Part shown: positions 5,711 through 12,364 of the stretch, piece by piece
How the letters are laid out: each line of letters starts with the position of its first letter
Numbering within the stretch: position 1 is the first letter of the stretch
DNA from: Synechococcales cyanobacterium 340R_concoct_173_sub
GTDB taxonomy: Bacteria > Cyanobacteriota > Cyanobacteriia > Leptolyngbyales > Leptolyngbyaceae
Length of the DNA stretch: 12,364 nt
Assembly (NCBI GenBank): GCA_025354065.1
Contig: JANXNM010000071.1
Coordinates: forward strand, 1 to 12,364
Direction: 5' to 3'
Program-made: the position numbers and the translations under genes
The notes under the pieces: model-generated
Database searches by the model: none
Told to the model about the DNA's origin: nothing
Seen by the model: only the letters and a program-made list of their open reading frames with translations

Positions 5711-6766
5711 GTGAAACGATCGCATTGGTTTGTCATTGGAGCAATTTTTTCATCGATCGTAAGCTCAAGACTGTTTGTAAAGCCTGCCTATGCGGCAGAA
5801 ATCACCCGTCAACTAAATCAGCACCAGTTTGCCACCAAATTACCTTTTGAACTGCAAAAGAGCGATCGGCTTTTAGAAGAGGGCATGAAACAATCACAAT
5901 TCGGCAATCTGGCCGCTGCAATTACAAGTTTAAAATCTGCGGCTGAAAGCTATCGTTTACTCAATAATCTCGAAGGTCAACAGCGGGCGTACGGGTATCT
6001 CAGTCAAGTCTATCAACGCCAAAACCGCACGACTGAACTGGAAGATGCCCTGCGCCAACAGTTACGGTTTGCCCGATCGCGCCAAGATTTTCCGCAATTG
6101 ATTCTCAGCTATAACCAAGTGGGTGAACTGTTACTGAGAAACGCTAATACCGCTGAATCTGAAAAGAGTTTTGCTGAAGGCTTACGCATTGCCCAAGATA
6201 TTAAAGATGTCCCCGGCCAAGGTCGATCGTTGACTAATCTTGGACTGGCCGCGATCGCACGAGGCGACTATACCCTAGCCATCACCCATTTGAATGCGGC
6301 TATCAGTCGTCAACATCTGACGCTAAATGTAACCGCCGAAGCTGTTGCCCACAATGCCTTAGGCGATGCCTATCGTAATTTGGGTGATTTCCAAAAATCG
6401 GCGGGATCCCATCTAAATGCCTTGATTTTGGCAAAGACAGGTGAGGATTATGCCACCCAAGATCGGGCGATGACGGGATTAGCGATCGCCTATAAAAACC
6501 TAGGCGCAAATAATGAAGCCAAAAGCTGGTTAGACAAAAGGATAAATGCGACGACGGCCTCCAGCCCAACCGATCGGGCTAATGCGCTACGGGCGATCGC
6601 CGAGTTTTATGAGCAAGACGGTGATTTGGCGGCGGCAGATCAGTATTACAGCAGTGCAATTGTGGCCGCAACCCAAACAGGCGAGTCTCAAATGGCTCAA
6701 TCGTTAAGCCGAAAACTAGAAAATATTCGTCGCAGTTATCATCTCGCGCCGCGTCGTAAAGGCTAG
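5711..6766 (+). CDS. Exported TPR-repeat protein
   Basis: A 351-residue protein with a basic N-terminus, a hydrophobic core (about 6-23) and a signal peptidase I site AYA-AE (cut after 28), so it should be periplasmic or secreted. The rest is a run of about six to seven tetratricopeptide repeats, for example LEEGMKQSQFGNLAAAITSL, NLGLAAIARGDYTLAITHL, ALGDAYRNLGDFQKSAGSH and AIAEFYEQDGDLAAADQYY. There is no CHAT, kinase or other catalytic domain, so a scaffold role is likely, partner unknown. The open frame extends up to TTG 5609, but GTG 5711 is chosen because GGGAG stands eight bases upstream and the signal peptide then begins at residue 1. It follows the sigma-like gene. Three perfect HIP1 octamers fall within 350 bp of it. 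Confidence 0.85.
   Translation: MKRSHWFVIGAIFSSIVSSRLFVKPAYAAEITRQLNQHQFATKLPFELQKSDRLLEEGMKQSQFGNLAAAITSLKSAAESYRLLNNLEGQQRAYGYLSQVYQRQNRTTELEDALRQQLRFARSRQDFPQLILSYNQVGELLLRNANTAESEKSFAEGLRIAQDIKDVPGQGRSLTNLGLAAIARGDYTLAITHLNAAISRQHLTLNVTAEAVAHNALGDAYRNLGDFQKSAGSHLNALILAKTGEDYATQDRAMTGLAIAYKNLGANNEAKSWLDKRINATTASSPTDRANALRAIAEFYEQDGDLAAADQYYSSAIVAATQTGESQMAQSLSRKLENIRRSYHLAPRRKG
6251..6600. repeat. Cluster of three HIP1 octamers
   Basis: GCGATCGC occurs at 6251-6258, 6482-6489 and 6593-6600, all inside the TPR gene. Further perfect copies are at 7089-7096, 9382-9389 and 10612-10619. HIP1 is the highly iterated palindrome of many cyanobacterial genomes and the strongest taxonomic hint here. 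Confidence 0.9.
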
Positions 6767-6847
6767 TAATTCATAGAAAAATGAAGCGTTTGGCCTGATG
6801 ATTCGGGAATATCTGATCTTTAGTTCGGTATCACGTATCCTCTGTAA

Positions 6848-6872
6848 CTGGAATTTTACGTTAAGATTCCAG
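6848..6872 (+). promoter_or_regulatory. Hairpin in the leader of the glutathione transferase gene
   Basis: CTGGAAT (6848-6854) and ATTCCAG (6866-6872) form a perfect 7-bp stem with an 11-base loop, ending 24 bases before the ATG. An alternative pairing of CTCTG (6840-6844) with CAGAG (6870-6874) uses some of the same bases. No T-tract follows, so it is not a terminator. A regulatory role is unproven. Confidence 0.3.
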
Positions 6873-6896
6873 AGACCCAGCCATCTCCAAGCCACT

Positions 6897-7688
6897 ATGA
6901 TTCAGCTATACCAATTTGAAATGTCCAGCTACGCCGAGAAAGTCCGATTTATTCTGGACTACAAGGGTCTGGACTATAAAAAAGTTGAAGTGATTCCAGC
7001 CATTGGTCAAGTCGAAATTTTTAAACTATCGGGGCAGCGACAAGTCCCGGTTCTGAAGGATGATGGCACTGTTGTAGCGGATTCCACGGCGATCGCGGAG
7101 TATCTCGATCGGAAATATAGCGATAAATCTATCATCCCAACGGATGGTAAGTTACGCGGGCAAGTGATGATTATGGAACAGTGGGCTGATGAGATTTTTG
7201 GGATAAATGCCCGAAAAGGTTTATTCACCAGCATGAGCCAAAACCCTAGCTTCCGATCGGCGTTGTTGCCACATACAACTCCTGACATGCTGAAAAACTT
7301 AGTTAGCGCCATACCATCATTTGATTTCTTAGGTAGTTTGGGCGCGCCTATGGGCATGTCTACGGATAAAATCAAGGACGATATTCGTCAGAATCTATCC
7401 TGGCTTTGTTCTATTTTGTCAGAGCAGCCTTATTTGGTGGGTGATGCGCCGACGCTAGCTGATTTCACCGTGGCCGCTCTCAGTATGTATATCAAGTTCC
7501 CAACTGGTACCTACATGAGTATACCGGAAGCGGTTAAAGGTCAAGGTGTTCCGGGGATTGCGGACAATGAGCTATATGGCACCTTCTGGAACTGGCGTGA
7601 CAAACTATACAGCGATTTTCGTCATGCAGGCGCACCCATTATTCCAAGTGGGGATACGGGTCGCCCCACGTCTATTAGTATTGATTAG
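6897..7688 (+). CDS. Glutathione S-transferase family protein
   Basis: A 263-residue soluble protein with the two GST domains. The N-terminal thioredoxin-like half begins MIQLYQF and has S10-S-Y-A-E-K-V at the place of the catalytic CPYC/SPYS motif, the cis-proline loop RQVPVL (Pro51) and the glutathione-binding DSTAIAEYL (62-70). The all-helical C-terminal half includes PYLVGDAPTLADFTVAAL, the family's N-capping and hydrophobic staple region. It probably conjugates or reduces small electrophiles or peroxides with glutathione; the substrate is not predictable. The frame is open upstream to ATG 6798, but that adds 33 residues foreign to GSTs, so ATG 6897 is chosen although no Shine-Dalgarno is seen. 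A strong terminator follows the gene. Confidence 0.9.
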   Translation: MIQLYQFEMSSYAEKVRFILDYKGLDYKKVEVIPAIGQVEIFKLSGQRQVPVLKDDGTVVADSTAIAEYLDRKYSDKSIIPTDGKLRGQVMIMEQWADEIFGINARKGLFTSMSQNPSFRSALLPHTTPDMLKNLVSAIPSFDFLGSLGAPMGMSTDKIKDDIRQNLSWLCSILSEQPYLVGDAPTLADFTVAALSMYIKFPTGTYMSIPEAVKGQGVPGIADNELYGTFWNWRDKLYSDFRHAGAPIIPSGDTGRPTSISID

Positions 7689-7703
7689 AAGATTGATTAA
7701 ATG

Positions 7704-7730
7704 CGATCGTTGATAGAACGATCGTTTCCA
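7704..7730 (+). terminator. Minor hairpin after the GST gene
   Basis: CGATCGTT (7704-7711) and AACGATCG (7717-7724) pair perfectly over 8 bp around the loop GATAG, followed by TTTCC. It is built from two HIP1 cores. It may act as a first, weak terminator or RNA 3'-end stabiliser 15 bp past the stop. Confidence 0.4.
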
Positions 7731-7739
7731 ATGAAAAGC

Positions 7740-7777
7740 AAATGCGTAGATCTTTTTTCAGATCTACGCATTTTAAA
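7740..7777. terminator. Strong bidirectional rho-independent terminator
   Basis: AAATGCGTAGATCT (7740-7753) and AGATCTACGCATTT (7760-7773) form a perfect 14-bp stem with a six-base loop TTTTTC. T-rich sequence flanks it in both directions. It lies between the convergent GST (plus) and transporter (minus, ending at 7799) genes and should stop transcription from both sides. Confidence 0.85.
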
Positions 7778-7798
7778 TTGAGACAACAGGATTTGAGT

Positions 7799-9043
7799 TC
7801 ACACACCTATAGAATTATCCTCTGGCACAACAACGGGTTCAAGCACACTACTCTCTAATTTCGCCAGCAATACCGCATGAAGCACATTACCCATCACATT
7901 CAGCACCGTACAAAAGCCATCCGCCAAACGGTTCACCCCCGCCAAAATCGCTACCCCTTCTACAGGCAATCCCGCCGCTGCTAACACTGTCGCCATCATG
8001 ACAATGCCTGCTCCTGGCACACCCGCCGTACTAAAGGAAACCAGAAGCGTACTCATGAACACCGACAACAGCAAATTTTCCGTCAACGGCACTTGAAAAA
8101 GCTGCGCGATAAAAACGGCACTAAACCCCTGCATAATCGCTGAACCATCTCGCTTTAACGCAGTTCCCAAGGGAATGGCAAAACTCGCGATCGGTTGGGG
8201 AAGATTATAATTTTCGATCGCATCTTTCAACGCTACAGGCAACGCTGCATTAGAACTCGCCGTACCAAAGGCCAAGGAAAAACTCGCTTTGAAACTTTTA
8301 AAAAAGAACCCGATCGGAATTTTAAAACTCAACAACAGGAGAACATAAATGCCAATCATGATTGAAATAGCAATGATGTTACCCAAGACATAACTAAATA
8401 AATTACCAATCACCCCCAACCCTTGATTGGCAATCACCGAACTCATCAAAGCAAATACACCGATCGGCGAAGTGTACAACACCATAAATAAAATCTTTTC
8501 GCTAATTGCATAGAGGCTTTCAATGAAGCTGACAAACGGCTCGGCTTTAGTTCCAGCTTGTTGAATGCCCACCCCAATCAAGGCCGCTGAAACAATTGTT
8601 TGCAATAAGTTTCCCGAACTCAAAGCAGCTAAAGGATTCGTCGGAATCAATTCAATCAGCCATTGGATTAAATCCGGTGCTTTCGTAGACGTTTCGATCG
8701 CCGCAATCTCGAACCTTGTCAGGCCTACCCCAGATTGCAAGCCGATCGCCGTTGCCATACCAATCACCACAGCGATCGGACTCGTCAGCAAATATCCACC
8801 CAGAAGTTTGATCGCATATCGCCCCACCTGCGCCGCATTCTTGACCCGTGTCAAGGCCAAAATCAATGACGAAAATACCAACGGCACCACGACAAACTGA
8901 ATCAGGCGCAAAAAGACCTGACCCAAGGGATCGAGTAAAAAATGATCCAACGGCATGACAGCGGACGGAAACCAATCATGTAATGCCGCACCAACACCAA
9001 CACCGAGACCTAAGGCGAGAAAAATCAGGGTAGAAAGAGTCAT
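7799..9043 (-). CDS. Dicarboxylate/amino acid:cation symporter (DAACS/SDF family), copy 1
   Basis: A 414-residue inner-membrane transporter with the GltPh-like layout of eight membrane helices and two re-entrant hairpins. Landmarks are RLIQFVVVPLVFSSLI (TM2), YLLTS (TM3, Na3-site residues Y84, T87, S88), TASSNAALPV (HP1), TALKRDGSA (TM7), SFSTAGVPGAG (HP2) and TM8 containing D375, C378, N382 and N386. Compared with GltPh, the NMDGT motif is replaced by KRDGS (K297-R298-D299-G300-S301), R397 by C378 and D405 by N386. This suggests a non-acidic substrate, changed Na1-site coupling, or both (inference). ATG 9043 aligns with the start of copy 2; an in-frame TTG at 9055 is less likely. It lies 67 bp downstream of copy 2 on the same strand and probably forms an operon with it. 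Confidence 0.92.
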   Translation of the reverse strand: MTLSTLIFLALGLGVGVGAALHDWFPSAVMPLDHFLLDPLGQVFLRLIQFVVVPLVFSSLILALTRVKNAAQVGRYAIKLLGGYLLTSPIAVVIGMATAIGLQSGVGLTRFEIAAIETSTKAPDLIQWLIELIPTNPLAALSSGNLLQTIVSAALIGVGIQQAGTKAEPFVSFIESLYAISEKILFMVLYTSPIGVFALMSSVIANQGLGVIGNLFSYVLGNIIAISIMIGIYVLLLLSFKIPIGFFFKSFKASFSLAFGTASSNAALPVALKDAIENYNLPQPIASFAIPLGTALKRDGSAIMQGFSAVFIAQLFQVPLTENLLLSVFMSTLLVSFSTAGVPGAGIVMMATVLAAAGLPVEGVAILAGVNRLADGFCTVLNVMGNVLHAVLLAKLESSVLEPVVVPEDNSIGV

Positions 9044-9110
9044 AGATTCGAGCAAACGAGTCTAAAAAAACATCGAGTAAAGTACTATTGGATTATTTGT
9101 ACCAGACTTC

Positions 9111-10364
9111 TCATCTCAAACCTGATACATCTGATACGGAGGAAACATTATCAAGACTGGGAACTTGACGATCGGACTCCCACCGTTCCAAGACCACCGC
9201 ATTAGCCACATTACCGATGACATTCAGAACCGTATGGAAGCTATCCATTAACCGATCGACCCCCGCCAAAATCGCCACTCCTTCCAAGGGTAAACCCGCC
9301 GCCGTAAAAATTGTGGTCATCATGACAATGCCAGCCCCCGGTACACCAGCCGTACTAAACGAGACTAAGATAGTGCTGAGCGCGATCGCTAATAACAAAT
9401 TCGGAGTCATCGGAATGTCATAGAGTTGCGCAATAAAAACCGCATTAAAGGCTTGCCCTACCGCCATACCATCGCGCTTCAATGCAGTGCCTAAAGGAAT
9501 CGCAAAACTTGCGATCGTTCCAGACAGTCCATAATCTTCAGCATTTTTTAACGACACAGGCAACGCTGCATTAGAACTCGCCGTCCCAAATGCGAGCGAT
9601 AAACTGGGAAAGAAACTCTTGAAAAACCTGAGCGGCTGGGCTTTGAGTAAGAGCAAAATCAATCCATAAAATCCAATCATTAATCCGATCGCCAACACCA
9701 CCCCAATCATATAAGTCAATAGCCGAATCAATATCCCAACCCCTTGGTCCGCAATCACCGAAGCCATCAATGCAAATACACCGACAGGGGCAAGGTAGAG
9801 AATTAAAAATAGAATTTTTTCACTGATAACATAGACACTTTCAATAAAGGCAATGAAGGGTTCAGCTTTCACGCCCGATCGTTGAATTCCAATCCCAATC
9901 AATGCACCAGAAATAATAGTTTGTAGCAAGTTACTCGTACTCAATGCCATCAAAGGATTGGTCGGAATCAATTCCACCAGCCAATTAATCAGGTCGGGAG
10001 CTTTTCCCGTCATTTCAACCTGAGTCTGAGCAAGGCCCGTTAAGCCTACACCGGGTTGCAAGACAAGTGCCGTTACCAAGCCCACCGCCACGGCAATCAC
10101 ACTAGACACCAAATAACTGAACAGCAATTTAGCGGTATATCGTCCCATTTCAGACGCATTCTGAATCCGGGTCAGCCCCATGATCAAAGCCGAAAAAACG
10201 ATCGGCACCACCACAAACTGAATCAGCCTCAAAAAAGCCTGCCCCAAGGGCGCTAACAAATAATGATTTAGGGGAATGATCCAAAAGGGAAACCACTCAT
10301 GCAACGCCGCACCGAAGCCCGCACCGATCGCCAAGGCCAGAAGAATAATTGTAGAAAGACTCAT
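9111..10364 (-). CDS. Dicarboxylate/amino acid:cation symporter (DAACS/SDF family), copy 2
   Basis: A 417-residue paralogue of the downstream gene, collinear with it almost without gaps and identical over long stretches (RLIQFVVVP, SLAFGTASSNAALPV, VSFSTAGVPGAGIVMM). It also has eight membrane helices and two hairpins. The TM7 motif is KRDGM (296-300). TM8 reads D370-R-L-M-D374-S-F-H377 and then N381 and N385, so the substrate-binding arginine of GltPh (R397) is His here, and the Na1 aspartate (D405) is Asn, as in copy 1. The Cys/His difference at this position suggests the two copies have different substrates or affinities. ATG 10364 is the only reasonable start; no Shine-Dalgarno is visible. 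It is the first gene of the likely two-gene operon, with its promoter in the 241-bp region shared with the divergent ATPase gene. Confidence 0.92.
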   Translation of the reverse strand: MSLSTIILLALAIGAGFGAALHEWFPFWIIPLNHYLLAPLGQAFLRLIQFVVVPIVFSALIMGLTRIQNASEMGRYTAKLLFSYLVSSVIAVAVGLVTALVLQPGVGLTGLAQTQVEMTGKAPDLINWLVELIPTNPLMALSTSNLLQTIISGALIGIGIQRSGVKAEPFIAFIESVYVISEKILFLILYLAPVGVFALMASVIADQGVGILIRLLTYMIGVVLAIGLMIGFYGLILLLLKAQPLRFFKSFFPSLSLAFGTASSNAALPVSLKNAEDYGLSGTIASFAIPLGTALKRDGMAVGQAFNAVFIAQLYDIPMTPNLLLAIALSTILVSFSTAGVPGAGIVMMTTIFTAAGLPLEGVAILAGVDRLMDSFHTVLNVIGNVANAVVLERWESDRQVPSLDNVSSVSDVSGLR

Positions 10365-10605
10365 TGATTAGTAGGGGTTTATCGCGAGAGATTCACTCTT
10401 AAAACTTAGCGCAGATCCATCCCGTAAAATAGTTCTATAGGAACATCACCGTCCCTCAAACACCCAAAACCAACAATTCCACGGGTATGAAACGTTTGAT
10501 TCACCAATTTTAAAGTTAGTCCTTCTACTTATAGAAAAGTGAGCTAGACTAAACCACCCCGACCGCAGAACCTTAGCCCCCACTCCTTTAAGAGGATTCC
10601 TACCC
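10365..10605. other. Divergent intergenic region between transporter operon and BrxD-like ATPase
   Basis: 241 bp holding the promoters of both genes. On the plus strand TATAGA (10530-10535) is a -10-like hexamer about 70 bp before the ATPase start. On the minus strand TATAGA (complement of 10434-10439) is a similar candidate for the transporters. Neither has a clear -35. No RNA gene or credible ORF is seen. Confidence 0.4.
10591..10596 (+). promoter_or_regulatory. Shine-Dalgarno deciding a TTG start
   Basis: AGAGGA stands nine bases before TTG 10606 and is the best ribosome-binding site in the window. It supports the TTG as the true start of the ATPase gene, which otherwise has no early in-frame ATG. 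Confidence 0.75.
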
Positions 10606-11958
10606 TTGAACGCGATCGCCCCCCAACCATTAACGCTTCCCAAACGTGTTTCGACGGCACTCCTCAATTCTCTCGCCTCCGGTGTTGTGCCGCGCGTCGG
10701 TGTGGAACATTTGAGTGTGGGCCGGGATGCAGAACTTGCGACCTTGCAACAAGATTTGAATAATGTTTCAGAAGGCGGGGCGGCGTTTCGGTTAGTGATT
10801 GGTCGCTATGGAGCGGGGAAGAGTTTTTTATTGCAATCCATTCGATCGCTGGCGATGAACCAAGGGTTTGTGGTGGCCGATGCCGATATTACGCCAGAAC
10901 GACGATTGGCTGGATCAAATGGTGAAGCACGGGCAACGTACCGGGAGTTGTTGCATAATCTGGCCACTAAAAGCCGTCCAGAGGGTGGAGCATTGTCAAT
11001 TATTTTGGAACGGTGGATTGCGGGGATTCAATCGCAGGTTGTCGAAGAAAGCGGCAAAATACCCCAAGATGAAGGGTTTGATGGGTTAGTTGAAGATAAG
11101 ATTCGATCGGTGATTCAAACGATCGCAGATTTAGTGAATGGGTTTGAATTTGCGAATGTCATCATTGCCTATTGGAATGCCTATCGATCGGATGACGATC
11201 GGACCAAAGAATCGGTATTGCGCTGGTTACGGGGAGAGTTTTCGACTAAAACAGAATCGAGACAAGCAATCGGGGTTCGGGTGATTATTGATGATGACAC
11301 TTGGTATGATTATATTAAATTGATTGCTAAGTTTGTCGCAGATATTGGCTACAAGGGATTACTCATAATTTTGGATGAAGCGATTCATTTAACTAAAATA
11401 ACAACTAGTATTTCACGTCAAAGTAACTATGACAAACTCTTGGCAATGTTCAACGACACATTGCAAGGACGAGTAAGTAGTCTCGGAATCTTTATTGGTG
11501 GCACGCCGCAATTTCTAGAAGATCCTCGTCGTGGATTGTTTAGTGATCCGGCATGGCAGCGCCGTACCCAGCAAAATCGACTGCTTTCAACCTCTGGGGT
11601 AACCGATGCAATCGCTCCGGTAGTGCGCTTAGAGCCGTTGAGCGATGAGAGTTTGTTGGGATTAATGGAGCGATTGAGTAGTATTCATCAATGTCATTAC
11701 GAGTATGAATCTCGGTTGGCAATAGCAGATTTAGAAAGCATATTGCAGGTGATGCAATCGCGTATTGGTGGCGGGACAGGTGCAGCTTCATTGTTGACAC
11801 CTGGAGAATTAGTTCGTGACTTTACAGGGGTATTGAATGTCTTGCATCAGAATCCAAGTATGTCAATTGATGTAGTACTGCATCAGAAGCCGCATGTGAT
11901 GGTTCGATCGGAAAAATTTGAAAAGGTTTCTGAAGAATTCGCAGAGTTTACGTTGTAA
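10606..11958 (+). CDS. BrxD-like (DUF2791) P-loop ATPase
   Basis: A 450-residue ATP-binding protein of the BREX-system ATP-binding domain family (DUF2791). The N-terminus RVSTALLNSLASGVVPRVG followed by VGRDAEL is characteristic. Walker A is GRYGAGKS (66-73), followed by VVADADITPERRLAG and ATYRELLHNLATKSRPEGGAL, family signatures of this clade. Walker B is GLLIILDEA with D257-E258, and a sensor-1-like GIFIGGTPQF follows, then DPRRGLF with candidate arginine-finger residues. The family provides ATPases for BREX phage-defence loci (BrxC/BrxD) and, as I recall, for clusters with TerB-domain proteins and SF2 helicases. None of these partners is in the window, so its system is unknown; it may be an orphan, or partners may lie beyond the right edge. 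Start is TTG with a good Shine-Dalgarno. No signal peptide or membrane segment; cytoplasmic. Confidence 0.88.
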   Translation: MNAIAPQPLTLPKRVSTALLNSLASGVVPRVGVEHLSVGRDAELATLQQDLNNVSEGGAAFRLVIGRYGAGKSFLLQSIRSLAMNQGFVVADADITPERRLAGSNGEARATYRELLHNLATKSRPEGGALSIILERWIAGIQSQVVEESGKIPQDEGFDGLVEDKIRSVIQTIADLVNGFEFANVIIAYWNAYRSDDDRTKESVLRWLRGEFSTKTESRQAIGVRVIIDDDTWYDYIKLIAKFVADIGYKGLLIILDEAIHLTKITTSISRQSNYDKLLAMFNDTLQGRVSSLGIFIGGTPQFLEDPRRGLFSDPAWQRRTQQNRLLSTSGVTDAIAPVVRLEPLSDESLLGLMERLSSIHQCHYEYESRLAIADLESILQVMQSRIGGGTGAASLLTPGELVRDFTGVLNVLHQNPSMSIDVVLHQKPHVMVRSEKFEKVSEEFAEFTL

Positions 11959-12059
11959 TCTTTTTATTTTACAAGATCAATTGTGTTCCTAGCTTCATAA
12001 TTGCAGCACATCTTCAAAAAGTGTCATAGAATTTAACTTAATAATCCCATGTCAAACTC

Positions 12060-12364
12060 ATGAAATCCGCTATCAAGACGATCGTAATTAGTATTTTGAC
12101 TATCACGGCAAGTCTTGTGACATTCACAGTTGTTGCCATTATTCATCCACCATTACTAAAACCCTTAGTCGCTCTCAGAAGGCCCACTCGATCGCTTACA
12201 TCTCTACCCATCGTGGGCAATGTCCTATTAGCGGCACAAGCTCCTCAGATTAGCGCTTCTGAATTGAAACAAACTCTGGACCAACAGCGTGGGGAAATTC
12301 TATTGATTGATGTTAGGAATACACCAGAATTCGATCGGAGTCATCTTCCGGGAGCAATTCATAT
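12060..12364 (+). CDS. Membrane-anchored rhodanese-domain protein (partial, C-terminus beyond window)
   Basis: The first 101 residues are visible. A signal peptide or membrane anchor (about 5-29, IVISILTITASLVTFTVVAI) is followed by a Pro/Arg-rich linker and the start of a rhodanese-like domain: ISASELKQTLDQQ, then ILLIDVRNTPEFDRSHLPGAIH, the conserved CH2A-type region (DVR, EF, HLPGA). The catalytic Cys would lie about 35-40 residues further on, outside the window, so whether it is an active sulfurtransferase cannot be judged. It should face the periplasm or thylakoid lumen side, or sit on the membrane. ATG 12060 is the first suitable start and no Shine-Dalgarno is evident. It follows the ATPase gene by 101 bp with no clear terminator between, so read-through is possible. 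Confidence 0.85.
   Translation, partial: MKSAIKTIVISILTITASLVTFTVVAIIHPPLLKPLVALRRPTRSLTSLPIVGNVLLAAQAPQISASELKQTLDQQRGEILLIDVRNTPEFDRSHLPGAIH

Noticed and set aside
6798..6896. N-terminal extension of the GST from ATG 6798
   Set aside because: The 33 extra residues do not resemble a GST, while ATG 6897 begins exactly at the first strand of the thioredoxin-like fold.
10446..10667. Minus-strand 73-codon open frame upstream of the BrxD-like ATPase
   Set aside because: It overlaps the start and ribosome-binding site of the ATPase gene and its translation has no domain-like pattern.
10606..12364. Complete BREX or other multi-gene defence system
   Set aside because: Only the ATPase is present; the next gene is a rhodanese-domain protein and no methylase, phosphatase, nuclease or helicase is visible.

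Overview
The window looks like chromosomal DNA of a cyanobacterium, probably filamentous or Leptolyngbya-like. The CGATCG core is very frequent and there are six perfect HIP1 octamers (GCGATCGC), about thirty times the random expectation. Several proteins also belong to families I know mainly from cyanobacteria: a Nostoc/Anabaena-type murein peptide endopeptidase, a divergent sigma-70-like protein, and a short MshEN protein. I see no rRNA, tRNA, CRISPR array, insertion sequence or prophage gene.

Layout. (1) 1-536, minus: the N-terminal half of a sugar ABC transporter permease running off the left edge, with a 17-bp tandem duplication at its start codon. (2) 698-1363, minus: an unrecognised protein with two membrane segments. 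(3) 1364-1702: a divergent intergenic region. (4) 1703-4017: a compact block with a stand-alone MshEN-like (candidate c-di-GMP binding) protein, then a convergent NlpC/P60 endopeptidase, then a class A beta-lactamase-like serine hydrolase. The first two share their stop codons in one TTAA; the last two start only 15 bp apart, head to head. (5) 4182-4751, minus: a membrane-anchored VOC/glyoxalase-fold protein. (6) 4991-6766, plus: a sigma-70-like protein followed by an exported TPR protein. (7) 6897-7688, plus: a glutathione S-transferase ending at a strong bidirectional terminator. (8) 7799-10364, minus: two tandem paralogous SDF/DAACS transporters. (9) 10606-11958, plus: a BrxD-like (DUF2791) P-loop ATPase. 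(10) 12060-12364, plus: the start of a membrane-anchored rhodanese-domain protein running off the right edge.

How the genes may work together. The endopeptidase and serine hydrolase both lack visible export signals and may act together on cytoplasmic murein peptides (inference). The two transporters are a tandem duplication. Both show the same changes at residues that bind Na+ and the substrate carboxylate in characterised homologues, so they may carry an unusual substrate or couple to ions differently. The ATPase belongs to a family seen in BREX and TerB-linked defence or stress loci, but no BREX partner is visible here. I found no complete new multi-gene system. The best leads are the transporter pair, the orphan ATPase and the stand-alone MshEN protein.
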